From a virus: a stretch of 33,979 bases of DNA. The translations under genes and the position numbers were made by a program. The stretch covers positions 1-33,979 of IMG/VR virus record IMGVR_UViG_3300028374_000036, one strand, 5' to 3'. This document shows positions 1-7,165 of the stretch, in pieces (position 1 is the stretch's first letter; each line of letters starts with the position of its first letter). The notes under the pieces were generated by a model. It searched no databases. It saw only the letters and a program-made list of their open reading frames with translations, and was not told the DNA's origin.

Positions 1-650
1 TAGGTTGAATCGATTGTTGTCGTTGCTGTGCCCGTCATAGAAACGGAAACGTCTTGTGTTACAGTCGAATCGACGGAAATCGTTGCGGTCCCCGTCATGG
101 AGGTGGTTATTGGCGTAGACGCCTGAGCACCTGTTGTTATAGATGCGGATCCCACCATAGAGACGGATGCTGTGGAAATTTCTTCGCTTTCCACCGAGGT
201 CGTGGCAGACCCCGCCATAGTTACCGTTGCCGAGGCGATGGCTGTTGGGCTGGTTACGGTGGTAGCGGATCCCGTCATAGCCGCCGAGACCCTTAACACT
301 TGGGTGACACCTATATCCGTAATAGCTGCCCCCACCATATCTACAGCACTGAACATTTCCATGACGGGGGTTGAACCCAAGGAGGCCGTTCCTGTTAAAT
401 CAGCGTCTCCTTTGTGATCCAAAAACGCTTCAACTTCCACGAAAGCCAAGCCATACATTGAGATAGCGCAAGGGTCCTCTGGGTTGCGCCCGAGGATCAC
501 TTCCATGAGAGAATCACCTTCCATTGAAACAGAGGCGAGGTGTTCTACCGTAGGCGAAGGGGCAAGGGTACCTGAACCGTTCATCAAGGCCGAAGCTGAC
601 GTGGACCACGTAACATCGTTGATCGTCAACGTACCTGTGCCGAGCATCTG
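1..650 (-). repeat. Tandem coding repeat, about 60-bp period (20-aa units, core SMTGTAT)
   Basis: The core Met codon (read as cat on the plus strand) recurs at 36, 96, 156, 216, 276, 336 and 456, exactly 60 bases apart. At 396 the same phase carries a Leu codon (core LTGTAS). Further diverged units have their Met at 522, 582 and 645. The units nearest the left edge are most alike (SMTGTAT, SMVGSAS, TMAGSAT, AMTGSAT), and those toward the PKD-like domain are more diverged. The array runs off the window. Because the period is an exact multiple of three and the reading frame is preserved, this is a protein repeat, not a CRISPR or iteron array. Confidence 0.88.
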
Positions 651-1943
651 AACTTGATGCTGATCGAGTACTACAATAACGGCACTATCTTTGGCCTTAC
701 GTCCCCGCTGGTCGGTCCCCTTTACCCATACCGTTATCTCAGCGGGTCCAGAAGGCGCTGTGTACGTCACAGAGGCTCCCGACGCATCATCATATACGTT
801 ATCCCCATCAAGGTCCCAGACGTACTCTACGTCGCTACCGTTGGACGAGGCGGTTAGTGTGGTGTCCGTCATTTCGGTGACGGTATAAGGCCCACCTCCA
901 TCTACGGTAAGCCGGGATGTATCGTAGAACTGGCTGGACACATCTTCTTCGACCAGTAGCTCTTTTTTGCGTCCGAGGCGGTCCACTTCGACGTGGTAAG
1001 ATACCGGGTCCTCCGCCCCTTCGAATTTCGGAAAGACCTTGATCGAATTGGAGGTAGGGTGCCCAACGACGGTGTAACGCCCACTGTTAAGGCAGGTTTC
1101 AATCAAGAGGGTTGCGCCTTCCGAAACGGAAGCCAAGGGCTTGTCTGTGGCGTCGTCTTTGAGTACACTGAGGCTACCTAATTCGATATACCCGGATGTA
1201 CTATCGAAACCCGCCATACCCGCGCAATACCCACGAGCATCGTCATAGTAATAGTTGCGGAGGTGCATCCGCATTTCGTCGGTCACATTGTTCAGGAGAT
1301 CCGCGTCCTCACCGAACATAAAGCGGAGGCGGTAAAGTGTATGCGCCGGGCGGATGATCTCGATCAACAACCGGAGGTTCTTGTCGAAACGGAAAACGTC
1401 TTTCGGGAACTTCGCTTGGAGGTCAAAGTCCAGCGAAAACCCAAACTGATCACTAACATCAAGCGGGCTGCCCTCTTGGCGTGCATCTTCGAAGTTCTCA
1501 CGAATGGTGAATTCTTCGGAAGTGAATAGCTCGACGCCTTTGCGAATTGCCGCAGGTGTTGACCCTTCAAAGTAAATTTCGATGACCGCTTTGAGGAAAT
1601 CCCGAAAGCTCTCGTCGTCGAATTCGAGGTCTGGCAACTGTTGGTTCAGGAAAACAAGGTACCCGACCGTCTCCCAGAGAAACTCAGATCGCACCTCATC
1701 AAAAGACACGTCTGTGCCGAGGCGCTCTAGGATGATCGTAATGCGTGCCAACTCCGTAGCCATTGCTTTCATGTAGACCGTGTAATTCGGGCCTACGACG
1801 CTAGACTCATAGTTGGAGGGCAGCAGGTTGATTAAAGCGTTGAGGACCGCTTGACTTCTCGATATGAGAAGTTTCTGGTACCCTTTCCCCTCCTCTACCA
1901 AAGGATACGGGTCTTGCTTTCCGTTGTTAAATCCGTTGGCCAT
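1..1943 (-). CDS. Tail protein I/gp7-like baseplate wedge protein with PKD-like domain and C-terminal 20-aa repeats (3' end outside window)
   Basis: The frame starts at ATG 1943, one base after the stop of the J-like gene, and stays open to base 1, giving at least 647 residues. Residues about 30-200 are helical and acidic (motifs LLPSNYES, LARITIILERLG, GSTPAAIRKGVELF), the style of the P2 I / Mu gp48 tail-protein family. That family connects the wedge to receptor-binding fibres. Position right after a J-like gene supports the assignment. Residues about 345-425 form a PKD/Ig-like domain (YVWDLDGDN near residue 376, then VTYTAPSG and a closing VIVV strand). From about residue 431 the protein becomes a chain of roughly 20-residue units with core SMTGTAT. 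The repeat tail is an addition to an ordinary I protein and may be a fibre-like stalk or adhesin. The stop codon lies outside the window, so total length is unknown. Family assignment is moderately sure; the open frame itself is certain. Confidence 0.8.
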   Translation of the reverse strand, partial: MANGFNNGKQDPYPLVEEGKGYQKLLISRSQAVLNALINLLPSNYESSVVGPNYTVYMKAMATELARITIILERLGTDVSFDEVRSEFLWETVGYLVFLNQQLPDLEFDDESFRDFLKAVIEIYFEGSTPAAIRKGVELFTSEEFTIRENFEDARQEGSPLDVSDQFGFSLDFDLQAKFPKDVFRFDKNLRLLIEIIRPAHTLYRLRFMFGEDADLLNNVTDEMRMHLRNYYYDDARGYCAGMAGFDSTSGYIELGSLSVLKDDATDKPLASVSEGATLLIETCLNSGRYTVVGHPTSNSIKVFPKFEGAEDPVSYHVEVDRLGRKKELLVEEDVSSQFYDTSRLTVDGGGPYTVTEMTDTTLTASSNGSDVEYVWDLDGDNVYDDASGASVTYTAPSGPAEITVWVKGTDQRGRKAKDSAVIVVLDQHQVQMLGTGTLTINDVTWSTSASALMNGSGTLAPSPTVEHLASVSMEGDSLMEVILGRNPEDPCAISMYGLAFVEVEAFLDHKGDADLTGTASLGSTPVMEMFSAVDMVGAAITDIGVTQVLRVSAAMTGSATTVTSPTAIASATVTMAGSATTSVESEEISTASVSMVGSASITTGAQASTPITTSMTGTATISVDSTVTQDVSVSMTGTATTTIDST

Positions 1944-1944
1944 C

Positions 1945-4900
1945 TTAACTCTGCTGGTATGTGATCGTAAAGTTTCCGAGTTCGAGATAGGTTACGTCAG
2001 TGACCATGATAGATTTGGAACCACTATCTCTGTTCACGGCGTAAGTGGCGGCATACGTGTGGTTTTCCGGGGAATCATTGCCATCCACACTGAAGAAGAT
2101 GCGGTTAGCTGTCAGTGTTTTGCGCCGGGCTTCCCGCTCAGTGGCTGTAGCATAGCCCGCAGCCGTCAACGTGGCGTCGTCGCTATACCCGGCGATATTA
2201 AGACCATCGGCCCCCACGACTAATGCTTTGCCTGCCTCATTAAATAGGTCGTTGTACGAGCTTACGAGATCCATCATTTGCGTATCTTCGAAGACCCCGT
2301 GGTGTTGGGAAACATCTCCACCACCGGCCACCGTGGGGTAATTGAGGCCGTCTTTGAGGACGTAAACCTTAGCGTTGCCTTGCTGCTCTAGGAACGTGGC
2401 ATCGTTGTTAACCGGCTCCCGGATAATCAGCGACCCATCGGCAAGAGCCATACGGGCAAAAGGCATAACCACGTATATAACACCGGTCGTGTTTTCGATC
2501 GCTTGCACCACATCCGATTGGTAAACGGGTTCGCCGATCGCTTTGCTGTTGAGCAGTTGACTTACGTTGGTTCGGAGGTCCGCATCCACTTGGGCTCTGG
2601 AGGAACCCGGCTCCAAGACGACGGTCATTTCAAGTTCCACTTCATTTGAAATGGCTTGCTTGACTAAGACGTCCGCCGTGATATGCCGCTGTTTGTTGAT
2701 AGCCCCCTGAACACGATCAAGTAGGTTGTTGATCGTGTACTCCACTTCAAAGTTTTCGTCGTGCTCGTAATCGACGCTCACCTCTTCACCGTTACCGATT
2801 GACCCGGACGGTACCCGGAAAATTTCGAGGGGTGTCGTTTCGTCACCCTCTTGGATCAAGAAATCAGGTGAAGCTGAGTTAGGGCCATCGTATTCTGTGA
2901 GGCGGTCCAAACTAAAGACACGAACACTGATCGGATTAACACCCAAGTTTTCAAGGGGTTCAGGAGCTTCACCCACTAAGACATGATTTTCATCATTGAC
3001 TACGAAAGTGTTCCCGGAGGGCACGCCCCCGCTCTGAGTGATCTCGATGTAATCTTGGGCTTGCGTCGAATAGCCGTCCAGCAACGGGTCTTCGACCCGA
3101 TAAAGTTGGTAGTTTGTACCCTCTTCGAGGACCGCACCTGTGTTGAGTGACGAGATACTTTCCACCCCGAACGCAGGCTGCCGACTAAAGACGTATTGAC
3201 TCGTTTCTTGGAATCGGAAATCACCAGCCACGATGTCATTGGTACTGACGGAAGGCTGTGTTAGGCTTGCATCCAACTTGATTCGGTTGTAATCTAAGAT
3301 CGTGTAATTAGTGAGATCGAAATCTTCACCGGTCGATACGTTACGGAAACCAAACCCTTGGGCCTGTTGTTGGCTAGTAGCTCCGAGTAATTCCGTGATC
3401 GGATTATCGGGAGACAGGCGGGGGTCGTCCGCTACAAAAATGAGGTCGGAGGGGTTGGAGTCCAGAATGAACTGGATGTTCCGAGCCACCCTGAAACGCA
3501 AAGCAAAGGTGTCAGTAACCTGCACTTCTTCAAGACCTTGCAACCATACGTCTACTTTGCCTCCGATATGTTTTTCGCGGAGATCGTCATAGTCTCGCAT
3601 CATAAATTCGCTTTCGGACTTGACCACCTTGGCCCGGAACACACCCTGTTGTTTCAGGGCTGTGGATAGATAGCCACCTTCCGTACCAACATCCACGCTG
3701 GAGTACGCAAGGATAGCACGTTCGGCAAGCCGGGCGTTGCTTTCCCGGTCCCGCCCGAACCGTGTAGCTTCAAGGTTCTCTACTTGCATGGAGGAAGCAC
3801 CGCCAAGTACCCGGTTGATTCCCCCGGCAACTACGTTACCGTCTTCGCCCGCTTCAGTTGCTCGGATGTTGGCTTGGATCTCCCAGCGCTTCTTACGCAA
3901 ATTGTAATACGAATCCTTCACATCGAACGGAAGCACAACACGGGAAGTCGTTGTGAACGATACCGAAGGATTGTCTTGGCTGGATTCGGTCGATATAATC
4001 GTTCCCTCTTCCACCACAAGGTCCGTTGTCGGTTCCGTCGTCGTGTAAAAGATTGCTTGCCCAATCGCAAAACCTGCGCCCCCACGAGCTTTCTGGACAT
4101 TACTCGCCAGTTTTTCAAAGGAGTCGTCAATCAGCGCCTGAACATCGGAATCACGGTCAATACCAAGCGCCGATTTCAGGGCTTGTTTATAGGGGTTTTG
4201 AGCTACCGGATCTGACTCACCATCACCATCGAGGTCGTCAATGGCCAACAAGGTCGAGAAACTCTGGGAGCGACGAATGAACCCGGCGATGAAATGGAGC
4301 CGTTCGGTTTCAGACGCAAACGGTTCAATGAACACATCTCGAACCACCGAGCCGGGAATCGCGCTTACTTGGTTGTCGGTACGGGTGATCGAAGACAGGT
4401 AGTCCCGGACAATATCGTTCTGAGACTTGGACGGAATCTCTTGGAGGCCCGTAGTGATTACCAGTGGCAAGCCCACAAGCTCAGAGCTATATGTACTTTC
4501 GATCTGCCGATTTGTGTCCGGGTCGTAAGCAACTGTAGTGATTACATAAAACAGAGGTTCATCATTCGGGACGTCGGCGAAAAACTCATTGTTAATGACG
4601 CCATCATCTTCAGTCGCCACCCGGTCGTGTACGAAATGGAGGTAGTCACGGGTTTCCACCCCATCAAGGGAGGTCGTGACTTTGATCTCATTGGTCGCCC
4701 GGAGGCTTGTGGTGACGACGCTTTCCCCTACCGTCTTGACCGGGTTGTCATTGAAATCCTCTTCCACCAAGAGAATGCGCAACTGGCCGCCTTCGCTCGT
4801 ATAGAACGTGGAGTCTTCAGCGACACCCGTAAGCTCAGTTTCTTCGAACGCCACCTCGGTGATGAGGTTTTTATTGAGCTTGATGTAACCTTGGGTACCA

Positions 4901-5370
4901 CCTCCGCTATCAATCGCTCCGTATACATTGTAGCCGATGACATTGGGGAGGTCGTTTTGTGCCCACACGATCTCGACTTCATTTGACCGGCGACGTACCC
5001 TCAGTCCCGAAGGAGGCGATACCACCAGATCGAGGTCCGAATCCCGTATCACATTAATCGAAGCTACAGCCGGTGTAGATACACCACCCGTCACATCAAT
5101 GATGCGAATTTGGATCTTGTTGGCCCCGTAGTCCAAGCGTAGCCCTTCCGGGAAGACATTAGGGTTAGGTACCGTAAACGAATCCTGATCGAACGAGACG
5201 AGGTTTGAGTCGCTCTTGAACGGTTCGTTGTTGACCTTCACCTGAACATCAACAATATCCGAAGACAACTCACCCGTGAGCACTTGATCACGTACTGACG
5301 TTACCAAGTCTAGGGTCGTGGTTTTTGTCTGTCCGTTAGGCGTTACAAATTTTGGGGGTTCTACAGGCAT
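1945..5370 (-). CDS. Baseplate wedge protein J-like (T4 gp6 / P2 J / Mu gp47 family) with N-terminal Ig/FN3-like domains
   Basis: At 1141 residues this is much longer than a typical J protein of about 300-650. The J-like core is around residues 490-650, where EAGEDGNVVAGGINRV is followed by a conserved-looking Asn/Ala strand, GRDRESNARLAERAI and a Gly-rich turn. That layout is characteristic of J-like proteins, which dimerise to form the wedge ring around the hub. Ahead of it, residues about 30-110 look Ig/cadherin-like and about 115-310 FN3-like (SPPSGLRVRR, GYNVYG, FYVITTVAYD). A loop DLDGDGESD near residue 380 resembles a calcium-binding thrombospondin/dockerin loop. The start ATG has a GA-rich ribosome site (AGAGGATT). 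The gene sits between the gp25-like and I-like genes, the canonical W-J-I order. The last 250 or so residues are extra and unrecognised. Confidence 0.85.
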   Translation of the reverse strand: MPVEPPKFVTPNGQTKTTTLDLVTSVRDQVLTGELSSDIVDVQVKVNNEPFKSDSNLVSFDQDSFTVPNPNVFPEGLRLDYGANKIQIRIIDVTGGVSTPAVASINVIRDSDLDLVVSPPSGLRVRRRSNEVEIVWAQNDLPNVIGYNVYGAIDSGGGTQGYIKLNKNLITEVAFEETELTGVAEDSTFYTSEGGQLRILLVEEDFNDNPVKTVGESVVTTSLRATNEIKVTTSLDGVETRDYLHFVHDRVATEDDGVINNEFFADVPNDEPLFYVITTVAYDPDTNRQIESTYSSELVGLPLVITTGLQEIPSKSQNDIVRDYLSSITRTDNQVSAIPGSVVRDVFIEPFASETERLHFIAGFIRRSQSFSTLLAIDDLDGDGESDPVAQNPYKQALKSALGIDRDSDVQALIDDSFEKLASNVQKARGGAGFAIGQAIFYTTTEPTTDLVVEEGTIISTESSQDNPSVSFTTTSRVVLPFDVKDSYYNLRKKRWEIQANIRATEAGEDGNVVAGGINRVLGGASSMQVENLEATRFGRDRESNARLAERAILAYSSVDVGTEGGYLSTALKQQGVFRAKVVKSESEFMMRDYDDLREKHIGGKVDVWLQGLEEVQVTDTFALRFRVARNIQFILDSNPSDLIFVADDPRLSPDNPITELLGATSQQQAQGFGFRNVSTGEDFDLTNYTILDYNRIKLDASLTQPSVSTNDIVAGDFRFQETSQYVFSRQPAFGVESISSLNTGAVLEEGTNYQLYRVEDPLLDGYSTQAQDYIEITQSGGVPSGNTFVVNDENHVLVGEAPEPLENLGVNPISVRVFSLDRLTEYDGPNSASPDFLIQEGDETTPLEIFRVPSGSIGNGEEVSVDYEHDENFEVEYTINNLLDRVQGAINKQRHITADVLVKQAISNEVELEMTVVLEPGSSRAQVDADLRTNVSQLLNSKAIGEPVYQSDVVQAIENTTGVIYVVMPFARMALADGSLIIREPVNNDATFLEQQGNAKVYVLKDGLNYPTVAGGGDVSQHHGVFEDTQMMDLVSSYNDLFNEAGKALVVGADGLNIAGYSDDATLTAAGYATATEREARRKTLTANRIFFSVDGNDSPENHTYAATYAVNRDSGSKSIMVTDVTYLELGNFTITYQQS

Positions 5371-5385
5371 AATCCTCTACCACCT

Positions 5386-6468
5386 TTACTTTACCCGCTG
5401 AAAGCCTTGCGCGAAACTAGCATCGCCCACAAGCAGGGTATCCGTGATCTGTTCGAGTTCACCCGACTGGCTTTCCAACACGATAGATACATCGAATACC
5501 GTGGCGTCGTATTTGTCTTGCTTCACTTCGATTGAAACAATCCGCTGCAGCATCTCCTTTCGCGACACCGGCTGGTAACGCGATTGCTGCTCTTTGATTT
5601 GCTTGTACCGTTCGAGCGCATCGGAAACCTCTGTGACCAACTGTGTCTCTACATACTGGCCGCCGCCTACGATCTTGGTGCCGATCAACTCACTAATAGA
5701 CGTGCCGTACCAGCGGTGAAAAAGGTTGGACCCTTTCACCGTGAATACGATCTTTTCTACCTCCTGCAAAAGGAGGCGTTGGTTTTCCACAAAGATAGGA
5801 TCGCCTTTCCGGTCGTGCCGGAAATCGTTCTCTATCCCAAGACCCATACACCGGCGACAGACACCCCGGACGGTGTGGTACGACACCTCAAAAATATCGT
5901 CATCGGTACGCAAGGGTTCGTGGAAACGAATCACCCGAGCGTGGGGGTCCATGTTGTTTTTATCCTTGATGATCTCCCAACCGGGCACTATAATACGGCC
6001 ACGGTAATACCTGAGTGCCGAGAAACCTAACGTGGCGTGAGCATTCCCACCCTCCATCTTGAGTGACGACTGTGCGCCACCCTTGTTATGCTCGATCGTA
6101 AGGCGGCCATTCTTTACCGACGCTGTAATTCCCGTGGCTTGCTCGTTGATGGTCCGGGCAAGGTAAGCAGCTTTGATTTTGCGACCCTTGGGGAGGGTGA
6201 TAGTTTGGGTTGACTGACCATCCACACTGAAAGCCAAGGTATCGTTATCACCTGTTTCGATCTCAAAAGGCTCCGCTTTCAGACCTGTAACTTCGATGGA
6301 AGAAGCCAGACCATCCCGAGGAACTTCAATGCGGTTCCACAGGACCTTTATTTGTTGGCTGGAGGGGTAACGCACGGTACGGAGTGTTTCCCGATCGTCT
6401 TCGATAGACAACCACTCTTCGACCACGTGGTGCGGGCATTTGTGCTTTAGGCGGAGATCCTTGGACAT
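5386..6468 (-). CDS. Baseplate wedge protein with C-terminal gp25/W-like domain and internal CxxCxGxG motif
   Basis: I chose ATG 6468 (MSKDLRLKHK), one base after the upstream stop, over an earlier in-frame start that would overlap the previous gene by about 70 bases. This gives 360 residues. The C-terminal part, with FHRWYGTSISELIG, VTEVSDALERYK, MLQRIVSIEVKQ and a closing strand, has the helix-strand pattern of gp25/W-like wedge proteins. Its place directly before the J-like gene fits. The middle (about residues 85-165: LAFSVDG, ITLPKGRKI, LARTINEQ, ATLGF) resembles a beta module often seen in phage and flagellar structural proteins. Two putative metal sites stand out: CPHH at residues 11-14 and CRRCMGLG with cysteines 204 and 207, which is CxxCxGxG as in DnaJ zinc fingers. 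The gp25 assignment is from motif style and synteny, so moderate. Confidence 0.7.
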   Translation of the reverse strand: MSKDLRLKHKCPHHVVEEWLSIEDDRETLRTVRYPSSQQIKVLWNRIEVPRDGLASSIEVTGLKAEPFEIETGDNDTLAFSVDGQSTQTITLPKGRKIKAAYLARTINEQATGITASVKNGRLTIEHNKGGAQSSLKMEGGNAHATLGFSALRYYRGRIIVPGWEIIKDKNNMDPHARVIRFHEPLRTDDDIFEVSYHTVRGVCRRCMGLGIENDFRHDRKGDPIFVENQRLLLQEVEKIVFTVKGSNLFHRWYGTSISELIGTKIVGGGQYVETQLVTEVSDALERYKQIKEQQSRYQPVSRKEMLQRIVSIEVKQDKYDATVFDVSIVLESQSGELEQITDTLLVGDASFAQGFQRVK

Positions 6469-6469
6469 A

Positions 6470-7087
6470 TCAGCGGTCCGTGGCCGAGTGAAAATCTTCG
6501 CTGGTGATGAAAAAGTCGATATCTTTGCGGAGGTCCTCAAGCGTCTCCGCGCCGGTACTACGCTTCACCAACAAAACCACCTCTTCGATGTACTGATCCG
6601 AAAGGTCGATTGTCCTCTTGATGCGGAATTCAAGGTCTTCCAATTGACGCTTGATCTTAGGTGTTATCCAATCCTTTACGCCCGCCACATAATTGCCGGG
6701 CACGGTATCGTCGTAATGCCTCGAACCTTCACTGTAATTACCCTCCGAAGGTTTACCTCCAGCGTAAGGCGCAGCATCGTCTAAGTTGAACTCGCCCTTG
6801 GTGATATAAATCCAATCACCACGGCTTCGAATCTGAAGCTCTGTTAAAGATCCACCATAATATTCGAAGGCTAGAGCGTACTTTGCCAGTTGACTATTGA
6901 GCGGTTGGATGTTATAATCAATTCGACGCCCCTCCTCATCGAATTCATATTCGATCCACCCCAGCCGCTCAATCTCACTTTTAAGGTACGTTATACGGGG
7001 ATCCACGTCCTGCAGGGACGCTTCCGCGTAATCAGCCAACAGTTCGAACTGCGACCGTTTGAATGTACCTAGAAAATCGTAAGCCAT
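6470..7087 (-). CDS. Baseplate-module protein of unknown function (205 aa)
   Basis: I do not recognise the family. The N-terminal third is helical and acidic/aromatic (FLGTFKRSQFELLADYAEA, EIERLGWIEYEFDEEGRR). A Gly/Tyr/Asp-rich loop region follows (about residues 90-130), then a charged helical C-terminus (PKIKRQLEDLEFRIKRTIDL). No signal peptide or membrane segment is visible. It sits between the 724-residue virion protein and the gp25-like gene, one base from the latter, so it probably belongs to the wedge or baseplate periphery. The start has an AGGGTAAAGGT ribosome site, unusually close to the ATG, and follows a 78-base gap, one of the largest in the window. Confidence 0.72.
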   Translation of the reverse strand: MAYDFLGTFKRSQFELLADYAEASLQDVDPRITYLKSEIERLGWIEYEFDEEGRRIDYNIQPLNSQLAKYALAFEYYGGSLTELQIRSRGDWIYITKGEFNLDDAAPYAGGKPSEGNYSEGSRHYDDTVPGNYVAGVKDWITPKIKRQLEDLEFRIKRTIDLSDQYIEEVVLLVKRSTGAETLEDLRKDIDFFITSEDFHSATDR

Positions 7088-7165
7088 ACCTTTACCCTGC
7101 CAGACAAACAGAGAATCTCTACTGAGGTAGGCTTACAAGTAGATTAGGGCCAACAAGATTAGAGA

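Noticed and set aside
1-650. Regular 60-base repeats considered as a CRISPR array or iterons
   Set aside because: The whole period is coding, keeps frame, and lacks separate identical repeats with unique spacers.
4294-4986. 230-residue plus-strand frame opposite the J-like gene
   Set aside because: Antisense shadow lying wholly within a recognised J-like protein; no family features.
7088-7165. 78-base gap with AGAGATTCTCT palindrome, and ctctactg also present in the 16664-16737 gap
   Set aside because: The palindrome has no loop and no T-tract, and an 8-base shared word in two gaps is plausibly chance. No promoter boxes fitted well.
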